From Yoonia sp. SS1-5 (GTDB lineage: Bacteria > Pseudomonadota > Alphaproteobacteria > Rhodobacterales > Rhodobacteraceae), in the NCBI RefSeq assembly GCF_038443705.2, contig NZ_CP151767.2, forward strand, positions 62,001-126,000: a DNA stretch of 64,000 bases, in the 5' to 3' direction. Below the pieces are notes generated by a model. That model saw nothing but the letters and a program-made list of their open reading frames with translations, was not told the origin of the DNA and did not search any database. The translations under genes and the position numbers were made by a program. Below, in pieces: positions 27,750 through 35,889 of the stretch. The first letter of the stretch is position 1. The number at the start of each line of letters is the position of its first letter.

Positions 27750-28814
27750 TCAGCAGTATGCCAACGATTTTGCAATCTGTATAGCGTGCCGCCTAATGAA
27801 TTCTGGGGGCAACGCATTCCCGATCATTAAGGCAACTTTGCCGCGACCTTCAGTGAGGTCAAACCGATAGTCAGCAGGAAACGTTTGAAACAATGCCGCT
27901 TCACGCAAGCTAATTGCACGATCTTCTTCCGGGTGCAGGTATCGACCCTTTGATGGATTCCCGCAGCCACCTGTCATCGTAGGGGAAATTTTGTCCCAAG
28001 ACATGCGCCCATAAACATCGCGAAAGCCAGACTTTTTGTTTTTATGACAATCAAGTACCAGATGTTTTGGTAGCGATTTTCTCGATCCTCCGTCCTTCGG
28101 TATATTGCGTATGATTTCCTTTACGTGCGGAGCTCTGTTTGGAACATGGTCATGCAGCGGGTCACCTGCCTCACCAACTGGTGCAAGCCGAACGGCATCG
28201 AGACATTTCCGAACTGTAATAGTCTCTGACTTTTCAGCACTCTCAACTTGGCCATTTTTGGATGCGAGCAAAATCATTCTGTATCGGCGCTGAGGAACGC
28301 CGTATTCTGAAGCATCCTCCACCCTTACGTTCTTGCGCCCCACCTTGTAACCGAGGACCGATATTCTCTTAAGGAAAGTCTTCATGCGGTTATCTTGCGC
28401 CAAAGCAGGCACATTCTCCATCATGATGGCTTTGGGTGAAAAAGCCTCAACAATTCGCAGAAACTCAAACAAAAGGTCGTTACGGTCATCTGCGACTGCA
28501 TTAGACTTCTTGCGCGTTCGTAGCGTTGAAAAGCCCTGACAAGGTGGGCAGCCAGCCAGCAGGTCTAATTCTCCCCGTTTCAGGCCGATGGTCTTCAACA
28601 ACGCTGCCGCTCCGACTTCACGTATGTCATTTTCAAAGCAATGAACATCAGGGTGGTTAAGCCGATAAGTTGCGGCTGGGATTTTTTCCTTTTCGACACC
28701 AGCCAACACGTTGAAGCCCGCCTGTTTCAGTCCCAGCGTCAGTCCGCCAGCGCCAGAAAAGAGGTCTACGGCTGTTAATCTGTTGTCGTGACTTTTGAGG
28801 GATTGCCCGCTCAT
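27750..28814 (-). CDS. DNA (cytosine-5-)-methyltransferase
   Basis: 354 aa with all main C5-methyltransferase motifs in order: I DLFSGAGG (17-24), IV GCPPCQGF with nucleophile C92, VI ENV (133-135), VIII QRRYR, IX REAALFQTFP and X GNALPPEF. The target-recognition region between VIII and IX is about 90 residues. It converges on the receiver-like gene with an 18-base gap. No restriction endonuclease or Vsr gene is adjacent. It could be the modification part of a GHKL-based restriction system or an orphan methylase. Confidence 0.95.
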   Translation of the reverse strand: MSGQSLKSHDNRLTAVDLFSGAGGLTLGLKQAGFNVLAGVEKEKIPAATYRLNHPDVHCFENDIREVGAAALLKTIGLKRGELDLLAGCPPCQGFSTLRTRKKSNAVADDRNDLLFEFLRIVEAFSPKAIMMENVPALAQDNRMKTFLKRISVLGYKVGRKNVRVEDASEYGVPQRRYRMILLASKNGQVESAEKSETITVRKCLDAVRLAPVGEAGDPLHDHVPNRAPHVKEIIRNIPKDGGSRKSLPKHLVLDCHKNKKSGFRDVYGRMSWDKISPTMTGGCGNPSKGRYLHPEEDRAISLREAALFQTFPADYRFDLTEGRGKVALMIGNALPPEFIRRHAIQIAKSLAYC

Positions 28815-29326
28815 TGTTGTTTTCGCCCGATTCCGCGCCGACTAATGCCGCTTAAGTTACTGGTATTGTTGTATTTTCATTAATTTAAAAGATACTCAAA
28901 GCAAAAGATTTTTTCAAGATACTATGATTTTCCTGTTTGGCTGCACCTGATCACCCTGCTGATGCTACAGGAGAAGTCGGTTTTGTCTGCGGCCTGGCGT
29001 TCCAACGGCATTGAGACCCACAGTAGCTAACTGGACATTTTATTGCTCAGCGGAGAAGAAAGCAACGTGAGCGTCACCTGCTGTGTCAAGCATGAGCGAT
29101 GAATGGCGGTTCTGGAGCGCAGCGCCGCAGCATCTTGATCCAGTGGTCAATGTCTGGAATGGGCCGTTCATCAGGGTTGCTAGGGCGGCATCCGGGGGGA
29201 TGCTGCGTTTGCCCCGACGGCAGCAGAGAGCCCATTTTGACCGATGCTGCAAGAAGAATAAATGTCTGCTCTTGCGCCAGAAATCCATTAGTCCGGTCGT
29301 CGGGTGATGGCGTGAGCACGCCATTC
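28815..29326. other. 512-bp stretch without a convincing gene
   Basis: The first ~110 bases are AT-rich and probably contain the methyltransferase promoter (around 28,860-28,920). The middle has no recognisable product. At 29125-29167 lies an intergenic motif (CCGCAGCATC ... AATGGGCCGT) that recurs twice more in the window beside the two integrase pseudogenes. Confidence 0.5.
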
Positions 29327-30217
29327 TCAGCCATTCAGTGATACGCAACTCTCACTCAGCGCATCAATCATTGCCCTCATGCGCTTGTTGATACGACGCT
29401 TGCTGCTGTGAACGACGTAAATGCCGTAGTCGGCGTGTTTGAGATGCGGCAGTACCGGCACCAAGTTACCCTTTTGGACCTCGCTATCGACGACGAACAG
29501 TGGCAACCGAATGATCCCGTCATCATTCAAAGAGGCATCAAGCAGAAACGTCCCATAGTTGGATCTCAAGGCGGGGCGAAACTTCACTGTTCTTCGTTTC
29601 CCGTCGTTCTCAAAGGCCCACGTCGCACGGCGCTCGGCACCGTAGTGTAAGAGTGGGTGTCCGGTAAGCTCTTCGATGCTCTTCGGCAGCGGGTGGCTTT
29701 CCGCGTACTCTTGGCTTGCAAATAGACCGTGCTGCGTGGTGCCAAGCCGGTGGCAGTGTAGCCCCTGCAACTCAGTCGCTGTCACGCGTACGGCGAGGTC
29801 GTAATTTTCGCTATCCAGATCAACGGTCCGGTCATCGAAGTCTATGGTCAGGTCGATGTTCGGGTGATCTTGGGCAAATTTGAACAGCGTCGGTTTGAGG
29901 TATGCCAGGCCAAACTCACGCGCGATGGTGATGGACAGCGGCCCCTTGAGCGTATGGCCCACTTGCAAGAAGTCGGCGTCCAACTCATCGATTTCGGCCA
30001 CCATGTGGCTGGCACGTTGGTAAAGCTCTTGCCCGGCGCTCGTGACCTCCCACACTCGGGGTTGGCGGTCGATCAAGCGGACAGAGTAGCGGTCTTCAAG
30101 TTGGGCCAACCTGCGACTTACGGCTGATTTGGCGATGTTCATCTCTTCCGCCGCACGGGCGATCCCGCCGCTGTCCACGACTTTCACGAAAAGGCGGAGG
30201 TCTTCGATCTGGCCCAT
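29327..30217 (-). CDS. LysR-family transcriptional regulator
   Basis: About 296 aa from ATG 30217; other in-frame starts exist at 30241 and upstream. The N-terminal helix-turn-helix is clear (EDLRLFVKVVDSGGIARAAEEMNIAKSAVSRRLAQLEDRYSVRLIDRQPR). The effector domain follows (GPLSITIAREFGLAYLKPTLFKFAQDHPNIDLTIDFDDRTVDLDSENYDLAVRV). It is divergent from the operon starting at 30409, and a palindrome in the gap is the probable operator, so it likely controls that operon and itself. The effector is unknown. Confidence 0.9.
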   Translation of the reverse strand: MGQIEDLRLFVKVVDSGGIARAAEEMNIAKSAVSRRLAQLEDRYSVRLIDRQPRVWEVTSAGQELYQRASHMVAEIDELDADFLQVGHTLKGPLSITIAREFGLAYLKPTLFKFAQDHPNIDLTIDFDDRTVDLDSENYDLAVRVTATELQGLHCHRLGTTQHGLFASQEYAESHPLPKSIEELTGHPLLHYGAERRATWAFENDGKRRTVKFRPALRSNYGTFLLDASLNDDGIIRLPLFVVDSEVQKGNLVPVLPHLKHADYGIYVVHSSKRRINKRMRAMIDALSESCVSLNG

Positions 30218-30372
30218 GGTTGAGTTTCCGTTCGCTAACATGTGTGTGCCTTCGGCCGGAAGGTTCTGTTTAATACTACGGGCCAGCCAAAACAGGAAGC
30301 TTGTCAGCGTTCTCATTTTGCGGCCCTTGGGGTCACTTTTTTCTGGCTAGAGAGATTTTTGGCACCTCGTAG

Positions 30373-30395
30373 TTTGCGATCAATCTATTCGCAAA
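30373..30395 (+). promoter_or_regulatory. Candidate LysR operator
   Basis: A perfect 7-bp inverted repeat, TTTGCGA and TCGCAAA, is separated by 9 bases. It lies between the lysR start and the start of the divergent operon and has the T-N11-A symmetry of LysR boxes. It ends 13 bases before the ATG at 30409, close enough for the regulator to block initiation. Confidence 0.6.
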
Positions 30396-30408
30396 AACGG
30401 AGATCCTC

Positions 30409-31626
30409 ATGAAACTGACAAAATCCATTTTGACCGCGAGCGCTTTGGCGCTGGCCGCGGGCGGTGCAGTTCAAGCACAATCCCTGTCTTCGGCAGGCGC
30501 GCTGGCATTTGATGATGCCGACACCCTTTTTGTGGGCGATGCGAAAGCAGGACTTGTCCATGCCTTTGATCTTGGTGACGCTCTTGCCGATCAATCTGGC
30601 TATCAACTTGGCCGCGCTCAGACCTTTGAAGGGCGCACGATCTTCAACAATCTTGATGTGGAGATCGCGGCGATCTTGGGGGTTGAGCCTGAACAGGTCG
30701 TGATCAACGACATGGTGGTCCATAAGCCCAGCAAGCAAATTTTCCTATCAGTGCATCGTGGGCATGGGCCAGACGCCGAAGCAGTCATCGTGTCGGTCAA
30801 CAATGGTGCGCTTGAACTGGTTGATTTGGCTGCCGCTGATCATTCCTCGATGTCTGTCGGGCCTGTGCCAACCTCTGCCACGCTCGAATTCGGGCAGCCG
30901 CTCAATACGCGGGCAATCACGGACATCGATTACTACCAAGGCGAATTGCTGGTGGCTGGTGTGTCGAACGAAGAGTTCAGTTCCAAGCTGCGACGGATGC
31001 CATTCCCGTTCACCGACGAGATGAGTACATCCTCCATCGAGATTTGGCATGCTGTTCACGCGCAGTACGAGACCCGCGCGCCGATCATCACGCAGACAGT
31101 GGCCGAGTTGGACGGTGTTGCGACCTTGATCGCGATCTACGCTTGTACGCCTATCGTGAAGATCCCGTTGTCTGAATTGACGGATGGTGCCGAAGTGAAA
31201 GGCACGATGATCGGAGAGATGGGCTTTGGCAACACGCCACTGGATATCGTTCCTTACGTGAATGCATGGGACGGCAGCAGCAATGTTGTGGTGACCAACA
31301 CCAACCGGTCGGCAGCATCACTGAGCATTGCAGGTCTGACCGCCGCCGAAGCGATGCCAGAGGGTGAAGGTGTCCAGCCCGTATTCTCTGTCGCGGGTGT
31401 TGATCAGTTTCCGCTGCCGATGAGTGGGACGCTGCATCTGGATACCTTGGACGAGAACTACGCCGTGGTCGTACGCACCAGTCCCGAGGACCCGCGCAAC
31501 ATCCAGCTTCACACCATTCCTCTGCCGTTCTTCTTTGATCGGGCGGATCACGTCGTGGAAATGAACTTTGAAGGCAGCCCTGATCCATTCGGATACAAAG
31601 CAGCGCCTCCGCTTGAGTTCAACTAA
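30409..31626 (+). CDS. Secreted protein, probable beta-propeller, function unknown
   Basis: 405 aa with a clear signal peptide (MKLTKSILTASALALAAGGAVQAQ). The mature part has repeated beta-strand blocks with motifs such as LFVGDAKAGLVHAFDLGD, VINDMVVHKPSKQIFLSVHRG and ITDIDYYQGELLVAGVSNEEF, consistent with a periplasmic beta-propeller. No enzyme motif is visible. It is the first gene of the LysR-linked operon and shares TAATG with the next gene. Confidence 0.8.
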   Translation: MKLTKSILTASALALAAGGAVQAQSLSSAGALAFDDADTLFVGDAKAGLVHAFDLGDALADQSGYQLGRAQTFEGRTIFNNLDVEIAAILGVEPEQVVINDMVVHKPSKQIFLSVHRGHGPDAEAVIVSVNNGALELVDLAAADHSSMSVGPVPTSATLEFGQPLNTRAITDIDYYQGELLVAGVSNEEFSSKLRRMPFPFTDEMSTSSIEIWHAVHAQYETRAPIITQTVAELDGVATLIAIYACTPIVKIPLSELTDGAEVKGTMIGEMGFGNTPLDIVPYVNAWDGSSNVVVTNTNRSAASLSIAGLTAAEAMPEGEGVQPVFSVAGVDQFPLPMSGTLHLDTLDENYAVVVRTSPEDPRNIQLHTIPLPFFFDRADHVVEMNFEGSPDPFGYKAAPPLEFN

Positions 31627-32696
31627 TGCGTATGGTGAGACACTTGGTGCGGCAGGCTTGGCTTGCCGCACTCATTGCGCTGCCTCTGCCAGCTTTGGCA
31701 GAGGTTGCAGCACGCATTGATCCGGTGTCCGGGGCCGTCATGGTGACAGGCCTTGAGGGTGCAGATCGCGCCGCGTTGCTGGCACATCCTGAGCTGCTGC
31801 GCCTGCAAGTCGCGCGCTTGAACAGTACGCGCGGCATGCCGGTTATCCTTCAGGATCACGGTGCGGTTCTAAGCATTCAGCCGGGTTTCAATCTTAAACC
31901 TGGGACGGCATATGTGCTCGACTTGAATGGTACGGTGTTAGAAATCTTGCCCCCTGCAGCAGAGGCTACGGTCCCACGTTTGGTTGGCTTCGCCCCGTCT
32001 CAGGCGGTTATTCCGGCCAATACGTTGCGGCTTTACTTGCATTTCTCGGAACCAATGGCGCGCGGGCAACTCCGCGACTCTGTGGCCTTGCTTGGCCGGG
32101 ATGGCACAGCGGTACCAAGCCCGTTCCTAAACCTTGAAGCGGAACTTTGGGACCCCTCCCAAACCCGTGCGACGCTGCTGCTGGATCCTGGACGGATCAA
32201 GCAAGACGTGGGCCCAAATACGCAAGCTGGCGCACCCTTGATGACCGGCGAAACCTATCGGCTTGTCGTCTCAGACGCGATGCAAAGTGCGGCGGGTGCC
32301 CCGCTTGGGCAAGAGGCCTCGGTGACCTTTCGGGTCGGTGACGCAGAACGGCGCGCGCTTGAACCTGATGACTGGCAAATCCTTCTACCGCCAGCGGGCA
32401 GCTACGCACCAATGACTGTTGCCTTTGACCGGATCATCGACAGCGGAGCCGTCTTGCGGTTGCTCACCATAGAGGACCCGCATGGGGACCCCATTCGCGG
32501 TCAGATCGAAACCGACGGCGGTGGGTGGAGCTTGATCCCGAACCAACCGTGGCAGGGGGGAACGTACAAGCTGATCGTCGATCCTGAGCTCGAGGATGTT
32601 TCCGGCAATACGATTGGGGCGGCTTTTGACGCGGTGGCTGGCACCATCGGGAGCAAACAAGAGCCGATCACCCTTACTTTCAACATCACGCAATAG
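31626..32696 (+). CDS. Secreted protein with Ig-like (SbsA-type) domains
   Basis: 356 aa, overlapping the preceding stop by one base. The signal peptide is LVRQAWLAALIALPLPALAEVAA. Two Ig-like segments are suggested by RLVGFAPSQAVIPANTLRLYLHFSEPMARG, LVVSDAMQSAAGAPLGQEASVTF and LIVDPELEDVSGNTIGAAF, patterns seen in SbsA-like bacterial Ig domains. Coupling to the upstream propeller-like gene suggests that the two proteins work together in the periplasm. Confidence 0.78.
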   Translation: MRMVRHLVRQAWLAALIALPLPALAEVAARIDPVSGAVMVTGLEGADRAALLAHPELLRLQVARLNSTRGMPVILQDHGAVLSIQPGFNLKPGTAYVLDLNGTVLEILPPAAEATVPRLVGFAPSQAVIPANTLRLYLHFSEPMARGQLRDSVALLGRDGTAVPSPFLNLEAELWDPSQTRATLLLDPGRIKQDVGPNTQAGAPLMTGETYRLVVSDAMQSAAGAPLGQEASVTFRVGDAERRALEPDDWQILLPPAGSYAPMTVAFDRIIDSGAVLRLLTIEDPHGDPIRGQIETDGGGWSLIPNQPWQGGTYKLIVDPELEDVSGNTIGAAFDAVAGTIGSKQEPITLTFNITQ

Positions 32697-32714
32697 GCAC
32701 GTAGGAGGCATATC

Positions 32715-33702
32715 ATGGGATTGCTGCAGAACGGCCAGTGGGTCGACAAATGGTACGATACGAAGTCAACAGACGGACGCTATGTGCGCAAGCCGTCCGC
32801 CTTTCGTAACTGGGTCACCGCCGATGGCAGCGCAGGACCGTCCGGAGTGAGCGGTTTCAAGGCGGAAGCCGGGCGCTATCATCTATATGTATCGCTGGCC
32901 TGTCCTTGGGCGCATCGCACCTTGATCTTCCGGGCGCTGAAGGGTCTTGAAGACATGATCGATATCTCGATTGTGCATTGGTTCATGGGACCAGATGGCT
33001 GGACCTTTACACCCGGCGATGGATCAACGACGGACCCGATCAACAATGCCGCGTTTTTGCATCAGGTCTACACAGCAGCAAAACCTGACTTCACGGGGCG
33101 GGTGACCGTGCCGGTCCTGTGGGACAAACAACAAGGCACAATCGTCTCAAATGAGTCCGCTGATATTATCCGCATGTTCAATACAGCCTTCGACGATGTT
33201 GGTGCGGCCCCTGGAGACTATTACCCAGAAGTCGAACGTCCAGAGATCGACGCTCTCAACACGCGCATTTATGATACGGTCAACAACGGGGTCTAAGGCA
33301 GGTTTTGCGACGACACAAGCGGCCTATGAGGACGCATTTGATCCTCTGTTTGAAACACTCAATTGGTTAGAAAACCGTTTGTCCGAACGTCGGTATCTGA
33401 TGGGGGATCACCTGACTGAGGCGGATTGGCGCTTGTTCACGACGCTGCTGCGATTTGATCCGGTCTATGTCGGGCACTTCAAATGCAATCTCCGTCGCAT
33501 CGCCGACTATCCAAACCTCTCGGGATATGTCCGCGATCTGTACCAACACCCGGGCGTCGCCGCGACCGTCGACATCGCTTACATCAAAAACCACTACTAC
33601 GGCAGCCATGACACGGTGAACCCGACCCGCGTTGTCCCGAAAGGGCCGGTTGTTGACTATGCCGCTCCACACAAGCGCGCCGCACTGAACAAGAAAGCTT
33701 AA
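32715..33702 (+). pseudogene. Glutathionyl-hydroquinone reductase-type GST, frameshifted
   Basis: From ATG 32715 the product shows the Xi-class GST pattern: LYVSLACPWAHRTLIFRALKGL with the CPWA motif, then VPVLWDKQQGTIVSNESADIIRMFN. It stops after IYDTVNNGV at 33294-33296, exactly where the paralogue at 35890 reads NNGAYKAGF. The continuation (KAGFATTQAAYEDAFDPLFETLNWLE...) is in the next frame to 33702. A two-base deletion near 33293, for example loss of one TA from TATAAG, explains it, and restoring it gives 330 codons. This enzyme class removes glutathione from quinol conjugates. An intact paralogue lies 2.2 kb downstream. Confidence 0.85.
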
Positions 33703-33703
33703 C

Positions 33704-35233
33704 ATGACCAAATCTGTTCCCATCATCGCCGCCAAGGCCCCTGCAAAAGTCGATCTGGAGGCTGGCAAAGACTATTTCTGGTGCCGCTGTGGAAGATCAA
33801 AGAGTCAGCCGTTTTGCGACGGATCCCACGCGGGGACCGGGATAGAGCCGCTGAAATTTAACGCTGACAAGGATGGCACTGCGGCCGTGTGCCAATGTAA
33901 ATCCAGCGCCAATGCGCCGTTTTGCGATGGATCGCATACCCGCCTTGGCGAGGCCGCAGTAGGGGATGCTGCCCCTGCACCGAAGTCCGATATCCCACAG
34001 GCGACGCCAACCCCCGAAGAACCCACCGTGGCGCGCATCCATGCGCTGGCGAAAGACGGGCTGTCCAAGCTGGGCCACCATGGCGAAATGGGCGCAATGG
34101 GCGTGCCGCGCAAGGACCTGCCCCATTGGGACGACATTCAGGTTTTGCCTGCGCAGATGGCGCGCAAACCACTTCTGGATGACGCGCCAGTGGCGACATC
34201 AGTCATCATCGGTCCGCGCGCAGCCAAGCCTTTGCAGCTCGATATCCCGCTTTTTGTCTCCGACATGAGCTATGGCGCGCTGTCTGAGGAAGCCAAAACC
34301 GCTTTGTCCCGTGGGGCGCAGATGGCAGGAACAGGGATTTGTTCGGGCGAAGGCGGGATGCTGCCCGAAGAGCAGGCTGAGAATAGCCGCTATTTCTATG
34401 AGCTTGCCTCTGCTGGCTTTGGGTGGTCGCTCGATCATGTCGAAAAGGTTCAGGCTTTCCACTTCAAGGGCGGCCAAGGGGCGAAAACCGGAACTGGTGG
34501 GCATCTGCCCGGCGATAAGGTGCAAGGTAAAATCGCAGAGGTGCGCGGGCTGGAGCCAGGGCAATCTGCGATCTCGCCTTCGACCTTTCCGGACCTGCAC
34601 ACGCCGGAGGACTTTAAACGCATCGCGGATCAGGTGCGGGAGCGCTCCGGCGGCATTCCGATTGGGTTCAAACTGTCCGCGAACCACATTGAGGATGACA
34701 TCGACTTCGCGTTGGAGGCCAGTGCGGACTACATCATTCTGGATGGACGCGGCGGGGGCACAGGGGCGGCCCCGCTCATTTTCCGCGACCATATCTCAGT
34801 GCCGACGATCCCGGCCTTGGCACGGGCGCGCAAGCATTTGGATGCGCGTGCGGGCCGCGAGGTGACGTTGGTGATTACTGGCGGTCTGCGCGTCGCAGAA
34901 GACTTCGCCAAGGCGATGGCCTTGGGCGCGGACGCCGTCGCCGTCAGCAACTCTGCCATGCAGGCTGTCGGCTGTATCGCGGCCCGGATGTGCAACTCCA
35001 ACAACTGCCCTGTCGGCGTGGCCACGCAGAAGCCAGAACTACGCAAACGGCTGGACGTGCAGATCGGTGCGGAACGTTTGTCACGCTATTTTGGGGCAAG
35101 TGTGGAACTGATGCAGGTTCTGGCACGCGCCTGTGGCCACGACAGCCTGTCGGGCTTTACCCAGCGCGACATCACATCGTGGAAGCGCGAGGTCGCAGAC
35201 CTGAGCGGTATTCGCTTTGCGGGCGTGTCCTAG
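33704..35233 (+). CDS. CDGSH iron-sulfur domains fused to an FMN-binding glutamate synthase-type domain
   Basis: 509 aa. Residues 1-80 carry two CDGSH-type motifs, each with C-x-C spacing before a CDGSH (WCRCGRSKSQPFCDGSHAG and CQCKSSANAPFCDGSHTR); each can bind a 2Fe-2S cluster. Residues ~150-490 match the GltB central/FMN domain (PLFVSDMSYGALSEEAKTAL, FKGGQGAKTGTGGHLPG, YIILDGRGGGTGAAP, VITGGLRVAEDFAKAMALGADAVAVSN, CNSNNCPVGVATQ). There is no glutaminase domain, so it is not a complete glutamate synthase. It is probably an FMN oxidoreductase with an electron-transfer head. Confidence 0.9.
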   Translation: MTKSVPIIAAKAPAKVDLEAGKDYFWCRCGRSKSQPFCDGSHAGTGIEPLKFNADKDGTAAVCQCKSSANAPFCDGSHTRLGEAAVGDAAPAPKSDIPQATPTPEEPTVARIHALAKDGLSKLGHHGEMGAMGVPRKDLPHWDDIQVLPAQMARKPLLDDAPVATSVIIGPRAAKPLQLDIPLFVSDMSYGALSEEAKTALSRGAQMAGTGICSGEGGMLPEEQAENSRYFYELASAGFGWSLDHVEKVQAFHFKGGQGAKTGTGGHLPGDKVQGKIAEVRGLEPGQSAISPSTFPDLHTPEDFKRIADQVRERSGGIPIGFKLSANHIEDDIDFALEASADYIILDGRGGGTGAAPLIFRDHISVPTIPALARARKHLDARAGREVTLVITGGLRVAEDFAKAMALGADAVAVSNSAMQAVGCIAARMCNSNNCPVGVATQKPELRKRLDVQIGAERLSRYFGASVELMQVLARACGHDSLSGFTQRDITSWKREVADLSGIRFAGVS

Positions 35234-35255
35234 GCGCATAGCCGACCTGTCAAAG

Positions 35256-35294
35256 TCCCATCTGGTGCATGCCGCATGGCACCCCCAGATGGGA
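35256..35294 (+). terminator. Strong hairpin between the CDGSH-GltS and hemerythrin genes
   Basis: Perfect 10-bp arms, TCCCATCTGG (35256-35265) and CCAGATGGGA (35285-35294), enclose an inner TGCC-GCAT-GGCA hairpin. No U-run follows, so it may be a Rho-linked or attenuating terminator, or a processing/stabilising structure inside the operon, rather than a classical intrinsic terminator. Confidence 0.5.
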
Positions 35295-35312
35295 TAGGAA
35301 TGGAGAAATCAA

Positions 35313-35879
35313 ATGCTTGATACCTATACCATCCGCCAAGACGAGATGCCCCAAGAGATGCGGTTTCTTTTGGATCAGTACCCGCGCGATGCCTGGGACG
35401 CGCATCCCGGATTTAAGGAGAAAACTCGCCACTGGCTTGGCGCGCATCAGATGTTCCGCCGGGTCTCTGAGAGGGTCCGGCTGGATGCAGAGGCCCTGTT
35501 GAACAAGGATATGGCTCTCGACGATTATGCTGGGCGGCTATCTTACTACGGCGGTAATCTGGTCGGGAACTTGCACGGCCATCATGGCTGGCAAGATCAC
35601 AGTTACTTTCCAGAATTATCCGCCGCCGACCCACGTTTCGATGCGGGATTGGAGGTGTTGGAAAAGGACCATGCCGATCTGGATCGCGTGCTGGATGACT
35701 TCACCCGGCAGGCCAACCGAGTCATCAAACTGGCGCATCTGGACGAGACGCAGGCGCGTGAAGAGGCGGCAAACGTACATAAGACCAGCGCGGTGATCGA
35801 ATCCTTTCTGAAACGCCATCTTGGTGATGAGGAAGAACTGGCGGTGCCAATCATCTTGCATCATCGCCTTAGAGGGTGA
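35313..35879 (+). CDS. Hemerythrin HHE-domain protein
   Basis: 188 aa with histidine/acid motifs typical of a four-helix HHE di-iron fold: NLHGHHGWQDHSYFPEL, LEKDHADLDRVLDDF and FLKRHLGDEEELAVPIIL. Such proteins bind O2, NO or iron in oxidative or nitrosative stress. GGAGAA lies upstream of the ATG. It sits between the CDGSH-GltS fusion and a glutathione transferase, consistent with a redox-stress operon. It is soluble, with no signal peptide. Confidence 0.85.
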   Translation: MLDTYTIRQDEMPQEMRFLLDQYPRDAWDAHPGFKEKTRHWLGAHQMFRRVSERVRLDAEALLNKDMALDDYAGRLSYYGGNLVGNLHGHHGWQDHSYFPELSAADPRFDAGLEVLEKDHADLDRVLDDFTRQANRVIKLAHLDETQAREEAANVHKTSAVIESFLKRHLGDEEELAVPIILHHRLRG

Positions 35880-35889
35880 AGGGTCGCAT

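Noticed and set aside
29040..29348. A 102-aa minus-strand reading frame
   Set aside because: No recognisable family or ribosome site, and it overlaps a repeated intergenic motif and the lysR end.
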